A DNA stretch of 45,306 bases, taken from contig NZ_FODS01000028.1 of NCBI RefSeq assembly GCF_900110425.1, forward strand, positions 1 to 45,306, given 5' to 3'. This DNA comes from Salinihabitans flavidus (GTDB taxonomy: Bacteria; Pseudomonadota; Alphaproteobacteria; Rhodobacterales; Rhodobacteraceae). Under the pieces are notes generated by a model, which was not told the origin of the DNA, ran no database searches, and was given only the letters and a program-made list of their open reading frames with translations. The translations under genes were made by a program, and so were the position numbers. This document shows positions 41,041-45,306 of the stretch, piece by piece (the first letter of the stretch is position 1; every line of letters begins with the position of its first letter).

Positions 41041-42276
41041 ATGTTAACTAAAATGACCCTCGACGAGTCCCGGAACTTGCCGCTTTGGCGGCGGCCCGTG
41101 GGGCTTTTGTTCCTGATGGCCGTGGGGATGCCGATCGCGTTCGCGACGTGGAACGCGCTGCTCAACAACTTCGTGGTTGAGGTTGCCAACTTTGACGGGT
41201 CGGACATCGGCTGGCTTCACACGGTGCGCGAGATTCCGGGGTTTCTGGCCGTTGGCGTGATCGCCATCATCATGTTCATGCGCGAACAGGTGCTCGGTCT
41301 TGTGTCGCTTATCCTGCTGGGGGTGGCGACGGCGCTAACCGCACAATTCCCGACGCTCGGCGGTATCCTGACGATCACCATGCTGAGTTCCATAGGTTTT
41401 CACTATTTCGAGACGGTGAACCAGTCCCTGCAACTGCAATGGCTGCCGAAAGAGCGCGCTCCGCAGATCCTCGGCCTGCTGCTGGCCGCGGGATCGGGGG
41501 CGACGCTGGTGGCCTATCTGCTGATCGTGATGACGTGGGAAAGCCTCGGGCTGAGTTACGATTTCGTCTATCTCGTCTCGGGCGGTGTGACGGTGCTGAT
41601 CGCGGTTCTGTGTTTCGTGCTTTATCCGCAGTTCGAAAGCCCGGACCCGCAGATCAAGACAATGGTGTTTCGCCGCCGCTACTGGCTCTATTACGCGCTG
41701 CAGTTCATGTCCGGCGCGCGGCGGCAGATCTTCGTCGTCTTCGCCGGGTTCATGATGGTGGAGAAGTTCGGCTTTCAGGTGCATGAAGTCACGGCGCTTT
41801 TCCTGATCAACCTTGTTGCCAACATGATCTTCGCGCCGCTTCTGGGCGGAGCGGTGGCGCGTTTCGGTGAGCAGCGGACACTGGTGGCCGAGTATATCGG
41901 ACTGGTGATCGTGTTCTTGGCCTATGGCGGCATCTACTATTTTGGCTGGGGCGTGGTGCTGGCGGCGTCGCTCTATGTGGTTGACCATATCCTGTTCTCG
42001 CTCGCACTCGCGCTGAAGACCTATTTCCAGAAAATCGCCGATCCAAGGGATATCGCGCCGACGGCGGCGGTCGCCTTTACCATCAATCATATTGCAGCCG
42101 TCGTCCTACCCGCATTGCTTGGGTATGTCTGGCTTGTCTCACCCGGCGCCGTCTTCATGCTCGCCGCAGCCATGGCGGGGGTGTCGTTTCTGCTTGCGCT
42201 TCTCATCCCCCGGCATCCAGAAAAGGGAAATGAAACACGCCTAAGCCTTTGGATGGCACCAACCCCGGCGGAGTAG
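41041..42276 (+). CDS. MFS transporter
   Basis: Integral membrane protein of 411 residues with about 11-12 helices (for example VGLLFLMAVGMPIAFATW, LGLVSLILLGVATALTA, AVFMLAAAMAGVSFLLALLI). The MFS loop signature is degenerate. GAGG five bases ahead supports the ATG at 41041. It is followed after three bases by a MATE gene and is probably co-transcribed with it. Substrate unknown. Confidence 0.8.
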   Translation: MLTKMTLDESRNLPLWRRPVGLLFLMAVGMPIAFATWNALLNNFVVEVANFDGSDIGWLHTVREIPGFLAVGVIAIIMFMREQVLGLVSLILLGVATALTAQFPTLGGILTITMLSSIGFHYFETVNQSLQLQWLPKERAPQILGLLLAAGSGATLVAYLLIVMTWESLGLSYDFVYLVSGGVTVLIAVLCFVLYPQFESPDPQIKTMVFRRRYWLYYALQFMSGARRQIFVVFAGFMMVEKFGFQVHEVTALFLINLVANMIFAPLLGGAVARFGEQRTLVAEYIGLVIVFLAYGGIYYFGWGVVLAASLYVVDHILFSLALALKTYFQKIADPRDIAPTAAVAFTINHIAAVVLPALLGYVWLVSPGAVFMLAAAMAGVSFLLALLIPRHPEKGNETRLSLWMAPTPAE

Positions 42277-42279
42277 CGA

Positions 42280-43623
42280 ATGCAACGACGAGGACGGTTC
42301 CTCGACGGGTCCACAATGGGCCATGTGGCGCGCATGACCCTGACAGGTGCAATGGGCATCACCTTCGTTTTCCTTGTCGATCTGGCCAATCTGTTCTGGC
42401 TGTCACAGATCGGGGAGCCGATCCTGATCGCGGCCATCGGGTTCGCCTTTGCCATTCAGTTCTTCACGGTGCAGATCGGGGTCGGGTTGATGATCGCGGC
42501 CACTGCGGTGATCTCTCGCCGGATCGGCATGGACGATCCCGAGCGCGCGCGGCATGAGGCCACTGCCTCGGCGGTGCTGAGCGTGCTGGCGCAGACAATT
42601 GTGACGGTGCTTGTCGTCGTGTTCCGCGTGCCGCTTCTGGAGTTGGTCGGGGCGACAGGCGAGACGCTGGCTCTGGCTTCGCGCTATCTGCTTATCTCGA
42701 TGCCGTCGCTGATCATCATGGCTGCCGGCATGGCGGGACAGGGCGCGCTTCGGGCCGAGGGCGAGGGGCGCCGATCGATGTATGTCACGCTGACCTCCGG
42801 GGCGGTGGCGATGATGGCCGATCCGTTTCTGATCCTCGGGCTGGAGCTGGGGCTCGACGGGGCGGCCTGGGGCGTGGTGCTGTCGCGGGTGGTGATGGTC
42901 GTTCAGGCGCTGCGCTTCGCGATCATACGGCACGATCTTTTCGCGCCTCCCGCGCTCTGGGCGGTGCGGCGCGCGGCGCTTCCGTTTGTCGCCGTGGCGC
43001 TGCCCGCGATCCTCACGCAGATGGCCGCGCCCTTCGGAAACTACCTGCTGACCGGGGTGATTGCCGGCTTTGGCGATGCGGCCGTGGCGGCGTGGGCGGT
43101 GGTCAACCGCGTCACCGTGGTTGCCTTTGGGGGAATATTCTCGCTTTCCGGAGCGATCGGGGGGATCTTCGGTCAGAATTACGGCGCACGCCTGCACGAC
43201 CGGCTGCGCATGACGTATCGCGATGCGATGATGTTCTGTGCGGCCTATACCTTCACGGCTTGGATGCTTCTGCTCGTGAGCATGGAATACGTGATCGACG
43301 GCTTTGGCCTGCCTCCGGACGGAGCCGAGGTCTACAAGGCGTTTGCACGCATCGGGGCGGGGTCGTTCATCTTCATCGGGGCGTTCTTTGTGTCCAACGC
43401 GGCGTTCAACAATCTCGGAAAGCCCGGACGCTCCACCCTTGTGAACTGGCTGCGTGACGGCGTCTTGATTCTGCCGGCCGCCTGGTGGCTGGCTGATCTG
43501 GCGGGTGCGCCCGGGGTCGTTTACGCGCAGGCCCTTGTTGGCGGTGTGATGGGGATCGTCTCGGCGCTCTGGGGGTGGTGGTTTCTGCGCCGCTTCGACG
43601 CGCCGCCTGCGCAGGGCGCTTGA
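42280..43623 (+). CDS. MATE-family efflux transporter
   Basis: A cation-coupled multidrug/toxin exporter type protein of 447 residues with about 12 helices arranged as two bundles. Features include ANLFWLSQIGEPILIAAIGFA at the start, GQGALRAEGEGRRSMYVTL (key GQGALRAEGEG) and GGIFGQNYGARLHDRLR in the second half, which is typical of MATE proteins. Its ATG lies three bases after the MFS stop, with GGAG inside the end of that gene. Confidence 0.9.
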   Translation: MQRRGRFLDGSTMGHVARMTLTGAMGITFVFLVDLANLFWLSQIGEPILIAAIGFAFAIQFFTVQIGVGLMIAATAVISRRIGMDDPERARHEATASAVLSVLAQTIVTVLVVVFRVPLLELVGATGETLALASRYLLISMPSLIIMAAGMAGQGALRAEGEGRRSMYVTLTSGAVAMMADPFLILGLELGLDGAAWGVVLSRVVMVVQALRFAIIRHDLFAPPALWAVRRAALPFVAVALPAILTQMAAPFGNYLLTGVIAGFGDAAVAAWAVVNRVTVVAFGGIFSLSGAIGGIFGQNYGARLHDRLRMTYRDAMMFCAAYTFTAWMLLLVSMEYVIDGFGLPPDGAEVYKAFARIGAGSFIFIGAFFVSNAAFNNLGKPGRSTLVNWLRDGVLILPAAWWLADLAGAPGVVYAQALVGGVMGIVSALWGWWFLRRFDAPPAQGA

Positions 43624-43678
43624 CGCCGATCGTATCTGGACATAGGCCGCTTGCACCCTTGACCCCCGGAGCGCTTTC

Positions 43679-44548
43679 ATGCCGACCTTTACCGCCCTGA
43701 CCACCCTCGCCGGAAAAGACGAGGCCTACCGCCTCGCTGAGGCGATGGAGCGCCTGACGCCGGAACCGACCGGCGTTGGCGTGATGGAACTGGAGGACGG
43801 GTCCGGCCTATGGGAAGTGGGTGGCTATTTCACGGAGGCGCCTGACGAGGCAGGGCTGGCGCTTCTGGCCGTTAGTTTCAGTGCAAAGCCCTTTGCGGTG
43901 TCGGAACTGCCCGAGGTGGATTGGGTCGCCCAGGTGAAGCGCGAACTCGCCCCGGTCGTGGCCGGGCGCTTCTTTGTTTATGGCAGTCACGACGCCGACA
44001 AGGTTCCGGCCGGGGTCGAGGCGCTTCTGATCGAGGCGGCGATGGCATTCGGGACTGGCCACCATGGCACGACTCTGGGATGCCTGCGGGCGCTGGACCG
44101 GCTGGCGACCGGGGGGGTTGTCGGTGAGAATGTGGCCGACATCGGCTGTGGCACCGCAGTGCTCGCGATGGCTGCGGCGCGCATTTGGCCGAACCCGGTT
44201 CTGGCCAGTGACCTTGATGAAGTGGCGGTCGAGGTGGCACAGTCCAATGTTGTCGCCAACGAACTGCAAGGGCGTGTGATCTGTCTGGAGGCCGCCGGGT
44301 TCGACCACCCCGACATCCGCGCCCGCGCCCCATTCGATCTGATCTTCGCCAATATTCTGAAGGCGCCGCTGATTGCGCTGGCCGGGGACATGAAGCGCCA
44401 TGTCGCGCCTGGAGGCTATGCAATCCTGTCGGGTCTTCTCCATGAGCAGGCCGATGAGGTCGTGGCGGCCTATGCGGCGCAGGGGTTTCGCGTTCACACG
44501 CGCGACGAGGTGAATGAATGGGCGACGCTGACCCTTCAAATGTGCTGA
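43679..44548 (+). CDS. prmA: Ribosomal protein L11 methyltransferase
   Basis: SAM-dependent enzyme (289 residues) that trimethylates ribosomal protein L11. Motifs are AMAFGTGHHGTTLGCLRAL, the SAM-binding DIGCGTAVLAMAA, LASDLDEVAVEVA and the NPPY-like DLIFANILKAPL. An N-terminal domain of about 110 residues precedes the catalytic domain, as usual. GGAG eight bases before the ATG supports the start. Confidence 0.93.
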   Translation: MPTFTALTTLAGKDEAYRLAEAMERLTPEPTGVGVMELEDGSGLWEVGGYFTEAPDEAGLALLAVSFSAKPFAVSELPEVDWVAQVKRELAPVVAGRFFVYGSHDADKVPAGVEALLIEAAMAFGTGHHGTTLGCLRALDRLATGGVVGENVADIGCGTAVLAMAAARIWPNPVLASDLDEVAVEVAQSNVVANELQGRVICLEAAGFDHPDIRARAPFDLIFANILKAPLIALAGDMKRHVAPGGYAILSGLLHEQADEVVAAYAAQGFRVHTRDEVNEWATLTLQMC

Positions 44549-44552
44549 GATT

Positions 44553-44567
44553 GGGGCGGCGCGCCCC
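44553..44567 (+). terminator. Short GC hairpin after prmA
   Basis: GGGGCG-GCG-CGCCCC is a perfect 6-bp stem four bases after the stop, without a T-tract. It may be a weak terminator or an mRNA 3' stabiliser. Confidence 0.4.
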
Positions 44568-44682
44568 ATGTGTGCGGGAAATACGGCGAATTTCGGACAT
44601 TTTGTGACAGTTGCCCTAATTTTGCCACAATTTCACACCATTGGGGCCATGTTTGGTGGGGGCCAAACGTAAGGCTGCAGTC

Positions 44683-45039
44683 ATGTCTGACACATTTTCT
44701 GACTTTTACAGTCGGCTGGATCGTATCGACAGGATACGCGGCCGTCGCTCGCGCTTTGGTCGTCGATCCACGCGAATTGATCGTAACGGCTGCCTTGTCA
44801 TTTCGTCCCGTCGCCGCAGCATGTTCAGGGGACGCATTCCCTGGACAGGACTGATAATGATCGCCTGCGTGTCCTTTGGCTTCAAGGCTGCGCTTCTGGT
44901 CAACATGGGGACCGAGGGCTATCAGGAGCGTCTGAACGGGGTCGAGACGAGTACCACATTGGGCAAGTTCAACATGTGGACGCTTCAGGCCGACCCGATC
45001 TCCCTTTTCGTGGCAGATTTCATCAATCAGCTTCGCTAA
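44683..45039 (+). CDS. Small Arg-rich single-pass membrane protein
   Basis: A 118-residue protein of unknown function. The first 55 residues are very rich in Arg and Asp (LDRIDRIRGRRSRFGRRSTRIDR). One membrane helix follows (WTGLIMIACVSFGFKAALLV, about 55-75), then a short C-terminal tail. AAGG seven bases ahead supports the ATG at 44683; an in-frame TTG at 44641 is less likely. By the positive-inside rule the Arg-rich part would be cytoplasmic, where it could bind nucleic acid or acidic lipid. Confidence 0.65.
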   Translation: MSDTFSDFYSRLDRIDRIRGRRSRFGRRSTRIDRNGCLVISSRRRSMFRGRIPWTGLIMIACVSFGFKAALLVNMGTEGYQERLNGVETSTTLGKFNMWTLQADPISLFVADFINQLR

Positions 45040-45192
45040 CGTTTGACGGCTCTCACGGGTCGTTGGGTGTGCCCTTGTTCGGTCGTGGGCAGACAGATTT
45101 CCCGAAGCTGTCAAAGAGGTCGGCGGAGCGCGAACAATTTTGTCAGGAGCGTTTCATATCTGCTTGACGCCGTGGGCGCGCACGCCTAAACC

Positions 45193-45233
45193 ACCGCTCA
45201 CGCTCGGGCCTGCCCGGGCTGGCAGTGAGCGGT
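45193..45233. repeat. Inverted repeat overlapping the 5' end of tRNA-Asp
   Basis: ACCGCTCAC (45193-45201) and GTGAGCGGT (45225-45233) form a perfect 9-bp stem. The loop contains a further GGGC/GCCC pair. The right arm covers the first five bases of the tRNA gene. Confidence 0.6.
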
Positions 45234-45305
45234 TGTAGCTCAGATGGTTAGAGTACCGGCCTGTCACGCCGGGGGTCGCGGGTTCGAGTCCCGTCAACCG
45301 CGCCA
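45229..45305 (+). tRNA. tRNA-Asp (anticodon GTC)
   Basis: A full cloverleaf is present: acceptor GCGGTTG/CAACCGC, D-arm GCTC...GAGT, anticodon stem CCGGC/GCCGG with loop CTGTCAC (anticodon GTC), and T-arm GCGGG-TTCGAGT-CCCGT. Discriminator G is followed by an encoded CCA, and the window ends one base later. Confidence 0.95.
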
Positions 45306-45306
45306 C

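Noticed and set aside
42403-43704. 433-codon minus-strand frame opposite the MATE gene
   Set aside because: Low-complexity His/Arg/Gln-rich translation with no domain, typical of the antisense of a GC-rich membrane protein gene.

Overview
The window looks like chromosomal DNA of a marine-type alphaproteobacterium, most likely order Rhodobacterales. The base composition is GC-rich. The housekeeping run xerC, DUF484, fructose-6-phosphate aldolase-like gene and priA is a gene order I associate with that group, and the curli genes are of the alphaproteobacterial kind (csgF, csgG, a CsgH-like protein, very long curlin-repeat proteins). No species can be named from the sequence alone.

Layout. (1) 1-2.9 kb: two genes of a Tn7/Tn5053-type transposon (TniA-like DDE transposase, TniB-like ATPase), a terminator, and short direct repeats that may belong to an element end. 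(2) 3.0-18.5 kb, all on the minus strand: a long, tightly packed cluster. In transcription order it holds a cytochrome P450, a ferredoxin, a ferredoxin reductase, two different glutamine-synthetase-family ligases, a PAS protein, a PAS/AAA+ sigma-54 activator, a complete spermidine/putrescine-type ABC importer, a class-I glutamine amidotransferase, a sigma-54 factor with an altered RpoN box, a tiny ORF and a glycosyltransferase. A sigma-54 -24/-12 promoter sits just in front of the P450 gene. I infer an import and breakdown pathway for an amine or N-heterocycle through P450 oxidation and gamma-glutamyl intermediates, with its own sigma factor and activator. (3) 18.5-19.1 kb: a scar region with an IS3-type transposase remnant. 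(4) 19.1-29.9 kb: a curli (functional amyloid) locus. The minus strand carries csgF-csgG, a terminator, then two small curlins, a CsgH-like chaperone and an Inh/SH3 protein. The plus strand carries four consecutive secreted curlin-repeat proteins of 427-475 residues, the first three each followed by an intercistronic hairpin.

(5) 30.2-34.9 kb: a cupin gene, then an operon of sterol-desaturase-like hydroxylase, MFS transporter, DUF1499 protein (apparently frameshifted) and DsrE-like protein. It is divergent from an ArsR-rhodanese regulator, with a perfect palindrome between them. (6) 35.0-45.3 kb: mostly core genes (xerC, DUF484, aldolase, priA, a YeeE/YedE sulfur transporter, MFS, MATE, prmA, a small Arg-rich membrane protein) ending in tRNA-Asp(GTC).

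The two regions most worth attention are the self-regulated P450/gamma-glutamyl amine cluster and the expanded multi-curlin locus. All functional claims are read from motifs and context by eye; no database search was run.
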